A stretch of 64,000 bases of DNA. Source: Clostridia bacterium (GTDB taxonomy: Bacteria > Bacillota > Clostridia > Oscillospirales > Acutalibacteraceae). Under the pieces are notes generated by a model. The model ran no database searches. It worked only from the letters and a program-made list of their open reading frames with translations, and was not told the origin of the DNA. The number at the start of each line of letters is the position of its first letter. Within the stretch, counting starts at the first letter, position 1. Where the stretch lies: positions 1-64,000 of the forward strand of contig JAFQGI010000027.1 in assembly GCA_017415515.1 (NCBI GenBank), in the 5' to 3' direction. Shown one piece after another: positions 53,205 to 62,245 of the stretch. The position numbers and the translations under genes are program-made.

Positions 53205-54458
53205 TTATTCTTCGGTTTCTTCCGCTTTCCACACGCGGATCTGGTCGGGGCGGGTGATTTCCACCTGCAAGACCTCCACCGACAAGCCGTCGGCGGTAAA
53301 GGTGTCCCCCACCGCGGGAATACGGCCGGTGGCCTCCATCACCCAGCCGCTGACGGTGGTGGCGTCGCACTCCGTCTCGGTGTCGAAATACTCCATTAGG
53401 TCGATAAGCTCGGTGGAGCACAGCACCACCGCACTGCCGTCCGGCTGAGGGATGATGTTGCGGATCACGTCGTCGTGCTCGTCCCAGATCTCGCCCACCA
53501 GCTCCTCCAAAATGTCCTCCATGGTGACGATGCCCAGCGTGCCGCCGTACTCGTCCGCCACGATGGCGATGTGAGACTGCTCCGCCTGCAACTGTTTGAG
53601 CAACAGGCGAATCTTCATGGTGGGGGGGATAAACACCGCGTCCTTCATCAGGTCGGTGGGGGTGGGTTTTTCACCGGCTCGCTTGTAATAATCCTTGTGA
53701 TACACCACGCCCACAATATGGTCGATGGACTCCTCATACACCGGCAAACGGGAGAAGCCGGTTTCAAGGAAGGCCTGCGCCAGCTCCTTAGAGGTGGCGT
53801 CGGCGGAAATCGCCGCCACGTCCACGCGGGGGATGAGAATGTCCACCGCCTCACGGTCGTTAAAGGCGATGACCTGACGGATCATCTCGCTCTCCTGCTC
53901 GCCCAAGGTGCCGTCCTCCTCCGCCTCGTCCACCATGGTGAGCACCTCCTCCTCGGTGACCACATCCTCACCCTTGGTCTTGAAAACAAGGCGCAACAAC
54001 CACTTCCAACCGGAAAACACCCAGTTGATGGGGGTCAACACCCACGTAACGACCCGCAACACGGGGGCGGTGGCCATCACAAAGCCGTCGGCGTATTGCT
54101 TAGCCAAGCTTTTGGGGGAGATCTCGCCGAAGATCAGCACCGCCACGGTGGTGACGATGGTGGAAACGGTGGCGGCCAGATTCTCACTGTGGATGATCAG
54201 ATCCGCAAAGAACATGGTCGCCAAGGTGGTCAGGGCGATGTTGACGATGTTGTTGCCCACCAGAATGGTGGACAGCAGGCGGTCGTAGTCGTCCGCCAGA
54301 TCCAGCACCAGCCGTGCCCGCTTGTTGCCGTTTTCCGCCAAACCCTTCATCCGAATGCGGTTGAAGGTGGAGAAAGCGGTCTCGGTGGCAGAGAAATAGG
54401 CAGACAGCGCCAGCAAAATCAGCATAAATAACAACGTTCGTATACTATCCGGGTCCAT
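53205..54458 (-). CDS. CNNM/CorC-family membrane protein with CBS domains (hemolysin C-like)
   Basis: 417 residues: CNNM transmembrane domain (about 1-190; [32 protein letters not shown]), paired CBS domains (about 205-330; [37 protein letters not shown]) and a C-terminal CorC/HlyC domain (about 340-417). Proteins of this group move or regulate divalent cations, mostly Mg/Co. Monocistronic. Confidence 0.92.
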   Translation of the reverse strand: MDPDSIRTLLFMLILLALSAYFSATETAFSTFNRIRMKGLAENGNKRARLVLDLADDYDRLLSTILVGNNIVNIALTTLATMFFADLIIHSENLAATVSTIVTTVAVLIFGEISPKSLAKQYADGFVMATAPVLRVVTWVLTPINWVFSGWKWLLRLVFKTKGEDVVTEEEVLTMVDEAEEDGTLGEQESEMIRQVIAFNDREAVDILIPRVDVAAISADATSKELAQAFLETGFSRLPVYEESIDHIVGVVYHKDYYKRAGEKPTPTDLMKDAVFIPPTMKIRLLLKQLQAEQSHIAIVADEYGGTLGIVTMEDILEELVGEIWDEHDDVIRNIIPQPDGSAVVLCSTELIDLMEYFDTETECDATTVSGWVMEATGRIPAVGDTFTADGLSVEVLQVEITRPDQIRVWKAEETEE

Positions 54459-54595
54459 TTGTGTTGTTCCAACTCCTTATTTGATTAAAATAGGACTCAC
54501 TGGCACACATTATAGCAGAAAATGCAAAAAAGTCCAGCATTATTTGCATATCCGCCCCCGACGCAGGCAGAATAACCGTGAAAAGGGGTGCTTTT

Positions 54596-54961
54596 GTGAA
54601 CGTTTGGATGATTGGTAAGGCGTTTTTGGTGGGTGGCGGCATCTGCGTGGTGGGACAACTGCTCATCGACTATACCCAGCTGACCCCTGCGCGAATTTTG
54701 GTGGGGTTCGTGGTGGCGGGGGTGGCGCTCACCGCCATCGGGGTGTATGACCCGCTGGTGGAATGGGCGGGGTGCGGCGGCACCATCCCGCTGACCGGGT
54801 TTGGCTATGCCTTGGCGCAGGGTGTGAAAGAAGCGGTGGCGGAGAAGGGGCTGATGGGTGCCATCACCGGCGGACTGACCGCCACCGCGGCAGGAGTCAC
54901 CACCGCGGTGACGCTGGGACTGATTGCGGCTCTGGTGGGAAAGAGTGGGGACAAGACGTGA
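54596..54961 (+). CDS. spoVAE: Stage V sporulation protein AE
   Basis: 121 residues from a GTG with an AAAAGGGG site (another GTG at 54578 is possible). Hydrophobic, with FLVGGGICVVGQLLIDYTQL, VYDPLVEWAGCGGTIPLTGFG and an Ala/Thr/Gly-rich last helix, as in the SpoVAE/SpoVAEb group that forms part of the dipicolinate channel. The usual neighbours spoVAC and spoVAD are not here, so this copy is orphaned from the spoVA operon. Confidence 0.88.
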   Translation: MNVWMIGKAFLVGGGICVVGQLLIDYTQLTPARILVGFVVAGVALTAIGVYDPLVEWAGCGGTIPLTGFGYALAQGVKEAVAEKGLMGAITGGLTATAAGVTTAVTLGLIAALVGKSGDKT

Positions 54962-54997
54962 GGATGTGCCGTAACTTCGCAGGACGTACCACTTCTC

Positions 54998-55126
54998 GGC
55001 TCCCCTTGTCAGGGGAGCTGTCGAGTCGCTTGCGACGAGACTGAGGGGTAGTCAAAGTTAGCACAAATCTAAACTACCCCTCCGTCATTTGCTTCGCAAA
55101 TGCCACCTCCCCTGACAAGGGGAGGC
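54998..55126. repeat. Composite palindromic element 8
   Basis: GGCTCCCCTTGTCAGGGGAG, hairpin TCGAGTCGCTTGCGACGAGA, CTGAGGGGTAGT, centre, ACTACCCCTCCG, hairpin TCATTTGCTTCGCAAATG, CCACCTCCCCTGACAAGGGG followed by AGGC. Like element 4 it uses the GGGGTAGT/ACTACCCC central stem. Confidence 0.88.
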
Positions 55127-55164
55127 AAGACGGGTTTGTGCGCACAAACAAAAAAGCAACGGAG

Positions 55165-55200
55165 AAAGCCGATGCAACGAGAGTTGCATCGGCTGTTTTG
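55165..55200 (+). terminator. Terminator downstream of spoVAE
   Basis: AGCCGATGCAAC pairs with GTTGCATCGGCT across four bases, followed by GTTTTG. The flank matches that of the tsaD terminator in reverse orientation. Confidence 0.75.
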
Positions 55201-55341
55201 TTGTCTCGCAACAACAAAGTAAAGCATTGTTCGTTGGCACAATCTGTTTCGGTATCAGTATAGCAGGTTTATTCGTTCAGTCGACACGCACAGAATGTCA
55301 ATCGAAAATTTGTGTAGGAGAACAAAAAGGCTTCGCACGTA

Positions 55342-55389
55342 TCCCTCCACCGCCTAACGGCGGTCCCCCTCCCTTTAGGCAAGGGAGGT
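55342..55389. repeat. Palindromic element, right arm only
   Basis: TCCCTCCACCGCCTAACGGC hairpin followed by CCTCCCTTTAGGCAAGGGAG. The matching left arm is missing, and the following 140 bases contain a different short repeat (near 55463-55501: GTCCGGTAAGAACGGAC and TGGTCGCCCCTAC) and a partial arm at 55530-55553. Confidence 0.75.
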
Positions 55390-55529
55390 TTTTTCCTCTG
55401 TCAACCTGTGCGCACAAACAAATATCCCCCCGCATGGGGGGTATTTCATTTACAGGCATAGCCCGTCCGGTAAGAACGGACGACCGATGGTCGCCCCTAC
55501 AAGCCCTATCCAAGGTGTGATAGAACAAA

Positions 55530-55553
55530 GCCTCCTTTGTGTAAAGGGAGGTG
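55530..55553. repeat. Palindromic element, partial arm at an XRE remnant
   Basis: GCCTCCTTTGTGTAAAGGGA followed by GGTG is one outer hairpin of the composite family. It joins directly to the truncated regulator reading frame, marking the break point. Confidence 0.7.
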
Positions 55554-55706
55554 GCTGACCGCTTGCAGTTGGTAGGCTTGGATGTAGACAAAAATGCCGT
55601 GCAACGCATTGAGAGCGGCAAACGATTTGTAACAGATATCGAGTTATTGGGGTTTGCTCACGTTTTTGAGACTGCGGTGGACGAGCTGTTAAAAGGTGCG
55701 CAATAA
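55551..55706 (+). pseudogene. Truncated XRE-family HTH regulator
   Basis: The frame from 55551 to the stop at 55704-55706 reads ADRLQLVGLDVDKNAVQRIE, then SGKRFVTDIELLGFAHVF and ends VDELLKGAQ. This is the recognition helix and C-terminal half of a Cro/CI-type helix-turn-helix domain (NAVQRIESGKRFVTDIEL pattern). The first helix pair is missing because a palindromic arm begins exactly where it should be. The gene therefore appears to have been cut by element insertion or a deletion next to it. A GTG in the arm could in principle start a 51-residue product. Confidence 0.72.
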
Positions 55707-55720
55707 TTTTCGGGAAGATC

Positions 55721-55793
55721 GTAGGGGAGGGCCTCTGTGCCCTCCCGCCAATCTGTGCAGATTTTACGGGAGGGGATGGAACCCCTCCCCTAC
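55721..55793. repeat. Dispersed inverted repeat, GTAGGGGAGGG type (copy 2)
   Basis: Same arms as 7951-8023: GTAGGGGAGGGCCTCTGTGC on the left and GGAACCCCTCCCCTAC on the right, with a different 20-base centre. Confidence 0.82.
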
Positions 55794-55819
55794 ATTACTA
55801 AATAAGCATCCTACGCAAA

Positions 55820-55852
55820 AAAGAGCAACGGAAACGATTTCCGTTGCTCTTT
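55820..55852 (-). terminator. Terminator after pdp
   Basis: AGAGCAACGGAAA pairs with TTTCCGTTGCTCT across three bases; the minus strand continues with T6. Confidence 0.85.
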
Positions 55853-55856
55853 CTCT

Positions 55857-57155
55857 TTATCGCACAACCGTGTAAATCAGTTCCTGCGGGGCAGGGGCGT
55901 CGGCGGCTATGGTGACCGCGTCCAGATAAGCCTTCTTGGCCCCCTCCACGGCACCCTCACGGTTGGTATACAGCACCGCAATCGGCTCGCCTGCCGTGAC
56001 GGCGTCGCCGGTCTTTTTCAGCAGGCGGATACCGGCGGCAAAGTCGATGGCCTCCTCCTTGGTGGCGCGGCCTGCGCCCAGCGCCACACCCACGATGCCG
56101 ATGCGCTCGGCGTCCATGGCGGCGATATAGCCGTCGGCGGGGGCGCACACCTCATAGGCAGGGGCGGCAGGGAAGCGGGAAAGGTCACGCAGATAGTCCG
56201 CGTCGCCGCCCTGGGCGGCAATCCAACGGCAGAGCTGCTCGAAAGCCGCACCGCTGTCCACCGCCTCGGTGACGCGGGCGGCGGCTTCTTCGGGACTCCA
56301 GCCCTGACACAGACACAGCATCTCGGTAGCCAGCGCCTCGCACAGGCTGCGCAGGCGACGATCGCCGCCACCCTGCAGGATCTCCACCGCCTCCATCACC
56401 TCAATGGCGTTGCCCACGGCACTGCCCAGGGGAATGTCCATATTGGTCACCAATGCGGCGGCCTGACGACCGCAGGCGGCGGCAATATCCACCATCTGAC
56501 GAGCCAGCGCTTCGCCGTCCTCACGGGTTTTCATAAAGGCGCCGCTACCCACCTTGACATCCAAGACGATGGAGTGGGAGCCTGCCGCCAACTTCTTGCT
56601 CATAATGCTGGAAGCGATCAGCGGCACGCTGTCCACCGTGGCGGTGACGTCACGCAGGGCGTACAGCTTCTTATCCGCAGGGGCGAGGTCGCCGGACTGA
56701 CCGATGACCGCCACGCCCACCTGCTCCACCTGAGCGAGAAACGCCTCGGCAGACAGCTCGGTCTGAAAGCCGGGGATGGACTCCAACTTGTCCACCGTGC
56801 CACCGGTGTGACCCAAGCCACGGCCGGACATCTTGGCCAATTTGCCGCCCAACGCGGAGACGATGGGAGCCACAATGAGACTGGTCTTGTCCCCCACGCC
56901 GCCGGTGGAATGCTTATCCACCGACAGGGTGCCGAAGCAGGACAGATCCACCGTATCGCCGGAATGCATCATGGCATCGGTGAGGGTGGCGGTCTCGGCG
57001 GGGGTCATGCCGTTGAGGCACACCGCCATGGCAAAGGCCGCCATCTGATAATCCGGCACACTGCCGTCGGTATAGCCCGCAATGAGGAAGCGGATCTCCT
57101 CCTCGGTCAGCTCCTCCGCCATCCGCTTGCGGCGAATGATATCATAGACACGCAT
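55857..57155 (-). CDS. pdp: Pyrimidine-nucleoside phosphorylase
   Basis: 432 residues. Phosphorolysis of uridine, thymidine and deoxyuridine. Motifs: MRVYDIIRRKRMAEELTEEE at the start, the phosphate-binding DKHSTGGVGDKTSL (about residues 79-92), KMSGRGLGHTGGT (about 108), and DVKVGSGAFMKT (about 188). The C-terminal domain is complete. ATG at 57155 is used because the family starts there. It supplies deoxyribose 1-phosphate, whose isomer is used by DeoC, but it is alone here. Confidence 0.95.
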   Translation of the reverse strand: MRVYDIIRRKRMAEELTEEEIRFLIAGYTDGSVPDYQMAAFAMAVCLNGMTPAETATLTDAMMHSGDTVDLSCFGTLSVDKHSTGGVGDKTSLIVAPIVSALGGKLAKMSGRGLGHTGGTVDKLESIPGFQTELSAEAFLAQVEQVGVAVIGQSGDLAPADKKLYALRDVTATVDSVPLIASSIMSKKLAAGSHSIVLDVKVGSGAFMKTREDGEALARQMVDIAAACGRQAAALVTNMDIPLGSAVGNAIEVMEAVEILQGGGDRRLRSLCEALATEMLCLCQGWSPEEAAARVTEAVDSGAAFEQLCRWIAAQGGDADYLRDLSRFPAAPAYEVCAPADGYIAAMDAERIGIVGVALGAGRATKEEAIDFAAGIRLLKKTGDAVTAGEPIAVLYTNREGAVEGAKKAYLDAVTIAADAPAPQELIYTVVR

Positions 57156-57416
57156 AGTGTAACACCTCATTTCTACTGTATCCTCATTTTAACACAGTCG
57201 TCCCCGTTTGTAAATGAAATTTTCTGTTTCCCAATGCGTCCTTCTCGACAAAATGCGGCGGTTTTTGAAAGGGTTTCGGTGTAATATAGCCCTTGGCACA
57301 GGGAAAATAAAATTCTCCCGCACCATCGACAAAAAACGGTGGATATTTCCTTTTTGATGTGATACAATAACAACCGTAACGCAAATCCCCCCAACAACGA
57401 TGCGGAGGAATGGAAA

Positions 57417-57923
57417 ATGAACGGTTTGGTAAATTGGTTTATAGACACCCTGGGCGGCATCCCCGGTGAGTGGGTTGCCTTTATTATTTCCATGGTGCCG
57501 ATTTTGGAATTGCGCGGCGGTCTGCTGGCCGCCTCCTTGATGGGCGTGGATATTCTCACCGCCGTGCCCATCTGCATCATCGGCAATCTTATCCCCGTCC
57601 CCTTTATCCTGTGGTTCATCACCCCCCTCTTCTCCTGGCTGAAAAAGACCCGCCTGTTCCGCCCCATGGTGGAAAAGCTGGAGGCCAAAGCCATGGGCAA
57701 GCAGGATAGATTGGAAAAAGGCTATTTCTGGGGCTTGACGCTGTTCGTGGGCATTCCGTTGCCCGGCACCGGCGCATGGACCGGCTCGCTGCTGGCCGCC
57801 CTACTGGACATCCCCTTCAAAAAATCCTTCCCCGCCGTCCTGCTGGGCATTCTCATCGCCACGGTGATCATGTCCGCCATTTCCTACGGCTTGCTGGGAA
57901 GCATTCTTGCGCTGTTCGCCTGA
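57417..57923 (+). CDS. Small multidrug-export-like membrane protein (COG2426 type)
   Basis: 168 residues with four to five membrane segments and the group motifs SMVPILELRGGLLAASLMG and LFVGIPLPGTGAWTGSLLAALL. A conserved cytoplasmic loop (about 72-105) is rich in Lys/Arg. The family name suggests export but the function is not well established. GCGGAGG site. Confidence 0.85.
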   Translation: MNGLVNWFIDTLGGIPGEWVAFIISMVPILELRGGLLAASLMGVDILTAVPICIIGNLIPVPFILWFITPLFSWLKKTRLFRPMVEKLEAKAMGKQDRLEKGYFWGLTLFVGIPLPGTGAWTGSLLAALLDIPFKKSFPAVLLGILIATVIMSAISYGLLGSILALFA

Positions 57924-58025
57924 TACACGCATAGCGGAAAGCCTGCCTTTCTGATGGGGTTCTGTTCTATTTGAAGCAAAGGACACATATATATCCATCA
58001 GTCAAAGGAAAGGAATGACACCGCT

Positions 58026-58955
58026 ATGGAGAAACTGTATCTTCCCGAAGGAGATCTCATCGACACCCCCGAAAATCAGGCCGCCACCGCCAGCCTCACC
58101 GCCCTGATGCAGGCCCAATCCGAAGGCCGTCTGCTGGAGGGGCGGGCCGTCCGCTGTGACGTGGATCACAATCTATACGTGAAGCTGCCCTGTGGCGAAG
58201 GGATCATCCCCCACCGTGAGGGTGCCTTGGGCATCGCCGAAGGCACCACCAAGGATATTGTGCTGATCACACGGGTGAACAAGCCGGTGTGCTTCACCGT
58301 CATCGGGTTTGAGCACACCGACACCGGCTGTCGCCCCGTGCTGTCCCGCCGCATCGCCCAACAGCGGTGCCGGGAGGAGTTTTTGGACCATCTGCAACTG
58401 GGGGACATTATCCCCGCCAGAATCACCCGCCTGGAAACCTTCGGCGCCTTTTGCGACATCGGGTGCGGGCTGCCTGCCCTTCTCCCCATCGCCGATATTT
58501 CGGTAAGCCGCATTCTCCACCCCTCCGACCGCCTGCGGGTGGGCATGGAGATCTTGGGCGTGGTTTCCTCGCTGGAAAACGACCGCATCTGCCTTTCCCA
58601 CCGAGAGCTGCTGGGCACCTGGGAAGAAAACGCATCCCGCTTTCACGTGGGGGAAACGGTGGCGGGCATCGTCCGCTCGGTGGAGCCCTACGGCATCTTT
58701 GTGGAGCTGTCCCCCAATTTGGCGGGACTGGCCGAGCCCCATCCCGGTGTGCGGGTGGGTCAGCAGGCGGCGGTGTATATCAAGAGCGTTCAGCCGGAGA
58801 AGCTGAAGATCAAGCTGGCGCTCATCGACGCCCAAGACAGCGACCAGCCCCCTGCACCGCCGGAATATTTCATCACCGACGGCCCCCTCACCCATTGGCG
58901 CTATTCCCCCGAGGGTTGCCATCGGGTCATCGAGCGGCATTTCGAAAGAGTGTAA
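58026..58955 (+). CDS. S1-domain RNA-binding protein (ribosomal S1-like)
   Basis: 309 residues with a degenerate N-terminal S1-like region (about 35-110) and two clear S1 motifs, about 123-195 (LGDIIPARITRLETFGAFCD, SRILHPSDRLRVGMEI) and 208-272 (VGETVAGIVRSVEPYGIFVE). Similar short S1 homologues exist in many Clostridia and probably bind mRNA or ribosomes; no enzymatic domain (PNPase, IspH fusion) is attached. AAAGGAA site. Confidence 0.82.
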   Translation: MEKLYLPEGDLIDTPENQAATASLTALMQAQSEGRLLEGRAVRCDVDHNLYVKLPCGEGIIPHREGALGIAEGTTKDIVLITRVNKPVCFTVIGFEHTDTGCRPVLSRRIAQQRCREEFLDHLQLGDIIPARITRLETFGAFCDIGCGLPALLPIADISVSRILHPSDRLRVGMEILGVVSSLENDRICLSHRELLGTWEENASRFHVGETVAGIVRSVEPYGIFVELSPNLAGLAEPHPGVRVGQQAAVYIKSVQPEKLKIKLALIDAQDSDQPPAPPEYFITDGPLTHWRYSPEGCHRVIERHFERV

Positions 58956-58972
58956 AAGAAAACCGAGAAAAA

Positions 58973-59006
58973 GTCCCCGAAGGGTTGCATTCCCTTCGGG
59001 GATTTT
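58973..59006 (+). terminator. Terminator containing a -35 box in its loop
   Basis: TCCCCGAAGGG pairs with CCCTTCGGGGA; the loop TTGCATT includes TTGCAT. The tail is ATTTTGC. See the promoter entry directly overlapping it. Confidence 0.75.
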
Positions 59007-59014
59007 GCTATAAT
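58985..59014 (+). promoter_or_regulatory. Promoter of the peptide-binding lipoprotein gene, overlapping a terminator
   Basis: TTGCAT (58985-58990), 18-base spacer, TATAAT (59009-59014). The first box is the loop of the preceding terminator and the spacer is its 3' stem. Confidence 0.7.
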
Positions 59015-59046
59015 AAGCTTACACGCTCGGAAAGGAGGAAGCGGAT

Positions 59047-60675
59047 ATGCGAAAGCGATGGCTCTGTGGGCTGTTGGCGGTTTGTTTGGTCGCCACCTGC
59101 CTGTGCGGCTGCAAGAAAAAGCAGAAAGACGACGGCAGCGGCGGCGGATTCCGCTTCCCCATCGCCGCCGAGCCCACCATGCTAGATCCCCAAATGGCGC
59201 AGGACGACAGCGCGGTGACCGCACTGTGCGCCCTCTTCGAGGGGCTGACCCGTCTGGACAACAGCGGCAAGGCGATCCCTGCCGCCGCCGACTGGACCGT
59301 GTCGGGGGATGGGCTGACCTACACTTTCACCCTGCGGGAATCCTATTGGAGTCCCAATCCCGTGGAGGGGCAGACCCACCCGTGGGATGAGCCCATCCGC
59401 GTGACGGCGGATGACTTTGTGTTTGGCCTGCAACGGGTGGCCGATCCCGCCACCGGCTCCCCCTTAGCGGCAGAGCTGTATGGCATTCAAAACGCCGAGG
59501 CGGTCATCGCCGGCGAAATGCCGGTGGAGGAGCTGGGAATACAGGCGATAGACAGCAAACGCCTGACCATCACCCTCACCGCCCCCGACAGCGATTTCCC
59601 CGCCCGTTTGGCCACCAGCCCCTTCTTCCCCTGCCATCGGGCCTTTTTCGCTTACACCGCAGGGCGGTACGGCTTAGAGCCGCAATACGTGCTCTCCAAC
59701 GGTGCCTTCCGCTTGGCGGCTTGGAACCACGACAAGGATCTGCTGCTGTATAAGCACGAAACCTATCACGACGCCGACGCCATCTCCCCCGCCGCGGTGC
59801 GGTTTGTCATCGGAGTGGAGGATCCCGTGGCCGCCCTCAAAGAGGGCGACCTTTCCGCCGCCCCCCTGTCGGCGACGCAGGCAGCCGACGCTGACGGCAT
59901 CCGCACCACCAAACTGGACGATGCCGCCCGCTATCTGTGGTTTAACACCAACAAATACCCCCTCTACCCCGTAGAAATGCGGCAAGCGTTGCGTGACAGC
60001 ATCCAATGGGGCAGCGTGGACGCCTACTTAAAACAATCCGGCGAGGCGGTGGCCACCGCCTATACGCCCCCTGCCGCCTCCCGCCGAGGGGATGCCACCC
60101 TCAACCGTGTCACCGACGCCGACGCCGCCGTAGCCGCACTGCAAAAGGGCATCGACGCACTCAACCGTGGCGGTGCCACCGTCACCAACCCCGCCCAGCT
60201 AAAAATCGAGGTGCTGGCGTCCGAGGACCCGGTCAGCGCCGATCTGGCACGGTATATTCTGCAATCCTGGCAAAAGAACTTGGGGCTGACCTTCACCCTG
60301 ACGCTGGTCAGCGAGACGGAATTGGCCAAGCGGGTGAAAAGCGGCAACTATCAGGTGGCTCTCTACACCCACACCCCCTCCGGATTGACGGCGGCGGAAA
60401 ACCTGAGTCTGTTCGCCTCCACCGCCCCCGATAATTTCTCCCGCCTGAAAGCCGACGCCATCGACGACGCCATCCTCGCGGCCCGACAGGGCGGCAACGA
60501 CGCCGTGACGGCGCTGGAACAAGCCCTGTGGGAGGCCTGCCCCGCCATCCCCATCAGCTTCCCCTGCCGCTATTACGGCTTTGCGAATAACACCGCCGAC
60601 ATCGTGGCCCGCCCCTTTGGCGGCGGACGGTATCAAGGTCCGCTGGATTTCCGCAGCGCGAAACAGTACGATTAA
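59047..60675 (+). CDS. Peptide ABC transporter substrate-binding lipoprotein (SBP_bac_5, OppA-like)
   Basis: 542 residues: lipobox LCGC (Cys22), then a family 5 binding protein with AEPTMLDPQMAQDDSAV, LFEGLTRLDNSG, the signature region YTFTLRESYWSPN and VTADDFVFGLQRVADPATGS. Binds oligopeptides outside the membrane for an Opp/Dpp-type importer, but no permease or ATPase genes follow. A complete, single-gene unit with its own promoter and terminator. GAAAGGAGG site. Confidence 0.9.
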   Translation: MRKRWLCGLLAVCLVATCLCGCKKKQKDDGSGGGFRFPIAAEPTMLDPQMAQDDSAVTALCALFEGLTRLDNSGKAIPAAADWTVSGDGLTYTFTLRESYWSPNPVEGQTHPWDEPIRVTADDFVFGLQRVADPATGSPLAAELYGIQNAEAVIAGEMPVEELGIQAIDSKRLTITLTAPDSDFPARLATSPFFPCHRAFFAYTAGRYGLEPQYVLSNGAFRLAAWNHDKDLLLYKHETYHDADAISPAAVRFVIGVEDPVAALKEGDLSAAPLSATQAADADGIRTTKLDDAARYLWFNTNKYPLYPVEMRQALRDSIQWGSVDAYLKQSGEAVATAYTPPAASRRGDATLNRVTDADAAVAALQKGIDALNRGGATVTNPAQLKIEVLASEDPVSADLARYILQSWQKNLGLTFTLTLVSETELAKRVKSGNYQVALYTHTPSGLTAAENLSLFASTAPDNFSRLKADAIDDAILAARQGGNDAVTALEQALWEACPAIPISFPCRYYGFANNTADIVARPFGGGRYQGPLDFRSAKQYD

Positions 60676-60712
60676 AAAAAGAAGGTTTGGCAAATGCCAA
60701 ACCTTCTTTTTG
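60676..60712. terminator. Bidirectional terminator
   Basis: AAAAGAAGGTTTGGCA pairs with TGCCAAACCTTCTTTT across two bases, with T and A runs at its ends; it serves both the peptide-binding gene and the converging ABC ATPase gene. Confidence 0.9.
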
Positions 60713-60717
60713 TTTGT

Positions 60718-61470
60718 TTACAGCACCTTGGATAGGAACTCCTGCAAGCGGGGATGCTTGGGGTGGTCAAACACCTCTTCAGGGGTGCCCTGCTCCACAA
60801 TATGGCCGCCGTCCATAAACAGCACGCGGGATGCCACCTCACGAGCAAAGCCCATCTCGTGGGTGACGATGACCATGGTCATGCCCTCGTGAGCCAGCTG
60901 TTTGATTAGATCCAGCACCTCCCCCACCATCTCGGGGTCCAGGGCGGAGGTAGGCTCGTCAAACAAAATCACCTTTGGGTTCATCGCCAAAGCGCGGACA
61001 ATAGCCACACGCTGCTTTTGACCGCCGGACAGGGTGGAGGGGTATTTATCCGCCCAATCGTCCAAACCAATGCGTTGCAACAGGCGGTGGGCATTCGCCT
61101 CCACCTCCGCCTTGAAAGCGGCACGCTGCTCGCGACCCTTAATCTTCTTAAGGCCGATGTGCAGAGGCGCCAGCGTGATGTTCTCCAACACCGTTTTGTT
61201 GTTAAACAGATTAAACTGCTGGAACACCATGCCCATCTTCTGACGGTGGAGGTTAATGTCCACCTTCATGTCGGTGAGATCCTCGCCGTCAAAGATGATG
61301 GAGCCGGAGGTGGGATCTTCCATACAGTTGAGACACCGCAGAAAGGTGCTTTTGCCGCTGCCGGAGGGGCCGAGGATAACCACGCGTTCGCCCTCGTGAA
61401 TGGTCTCGGTGATGTGATCCAGCACCACCAGTTTGCCATAGACCTTCGTCAAATCAATTACGTCGATCAC
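60718..61470 (-). CDS. Polar amino-acid ABC transporter ATP-binding protein (GlnQ-like)
   Basis: 250 residues. Walker [16 protein letters not shown] (about residue 35), [19 protein letters not shown] (Q-loop), signature [20 protein letters not shown] (about 150) and Walker [16 protein letters not shown]. Belongs to the PAAT importers. Its start overlaps the permease gene by 17 bases. Confidence 0.94.
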   Translation of the reverse strand: MIDVIDLTKVYGKLVVLDHITETIHEGERVVILGPSGSGKSTFLRCLNCMEDPTSGSIIFDGEDLTDMKVDINLHRQKMGMVFQQFNLFNNKTVLENITLAPLHIGLKKIKGREQRAAFKAEVEANAHRLLQRIGLDDWADKYPSTLSGGQKQRVAIVRALAMNPKVILFDEPTSALDPEMVGEVLDLIKQLAHEGMTMVIVTHEMGFAREVASRVLFMDGGHIVEQGTPEEVFDHPKHPRLQEFLSKVL

Positions 61471-62164
61471 TCTTCCTCAAGCTCCTTTCCATCCATTTGA
61501 CACCCAGGGAAATCAGCGCCACCAGCACGATATAGACGATGGCCATGGCGATATAGGGCACGATAAACTCGTAGCTGTTAGTGGCAATGTCCTTGAACGC
61601 CACGCACAGGTCCATCGCACCTACGAAGCTGACCACCGAGGTCTCCTTGATCAGGGCGATAAACTCGTTGCCCATGGTGGGCAGGATATTCTTAATGGCC
61701 TGGGGGATAACAATCTTCATCATGGTGGTGCCAAAGCTCAGACCCACCGCACGACCGGCCTCCATCTGGCCGGGATCCACCGACTGGATGCCGCCGCGCA
61801 TGATCTCAGAGATGTAGGCGCCGCTGTTGAGGCCGAACACGATGATAGCCACCGGCACCGAACGCAGATTAAAGCCCATTAGGGGCAACAGCACGTAGTA
61901 AAACACCAGCAGCTGCACCACCATAGGGGTGCCGCGGAACAAGGCCACGTAACCGTTGCAGAAGCCGTTGAGCATACGGGGCAGGCGCTTATACTTCGGC
62001 ATCACACGAACGGCGGCGATGGCGGTGCCGATGACGGTGCCGATGATCAAGCCCAAGACGGCGATGATCAGGGTGTTCTTCAAGCCCTCCAGCACGTCCC
62101 GATAGCCCTCGTATGTGACAAAATATTCGTAGAACGTATCTACTTTGATTCTAAAATCGCCCAT
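61454..62164 (-). CDS. Polar amino-acid ABC transporter permease (GlnP-like)
   Basis: 236 residues with five membrane segments and the EAA loop of the family ([25 protein letters not shown], about residues 132-156). Forms the membrane channel with the ATPase encoded next. Precise substrate not readable. Confidence 0.93.
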   Translation of the reverse strand: MGDFRIKVDTFYEYFVTYEGYRDVLEGLKNTLIIAVLGLIIGTVIGTAIAAVRVMPKYKRLPRMLNGFCNGYVALFRGTPMVVQLLVFYYVLLPLMGFNLRSVPVAIIVFGLNSGAYISEIMRGGIQSVDPGQMEAGRAVGLSFGTTMMKIVIPQAIKNILPTMGNEFIALIKETSVVSFVGAMDLCVAFKDIATNSYEFIVPYIAMAIVYIVLVALISLGVKWMERSLRKSDRRN

Positions 62165-62192
62165 TTGCTATTCACTCCAAAACACAACAATG

Positions 62193-62216
62193 CCTCACCG
62201 CCCAAAGGCGGTGAGG
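62193..62216 (-). promoter_or_regulatory. Stem-loop between binding-protein and permease genes
   Basis: CCTCACCGCC pairs with GGCGGTGAGG across CAAA. It has only a poor T-tail on the minus strand. Such stems often let the binding protein be made in excess over permease and ATPase. Confidence 0.65.
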
Positions 62217-62245
62217 TATTGTCAAATCTTTGCTTATCGGCCGAA

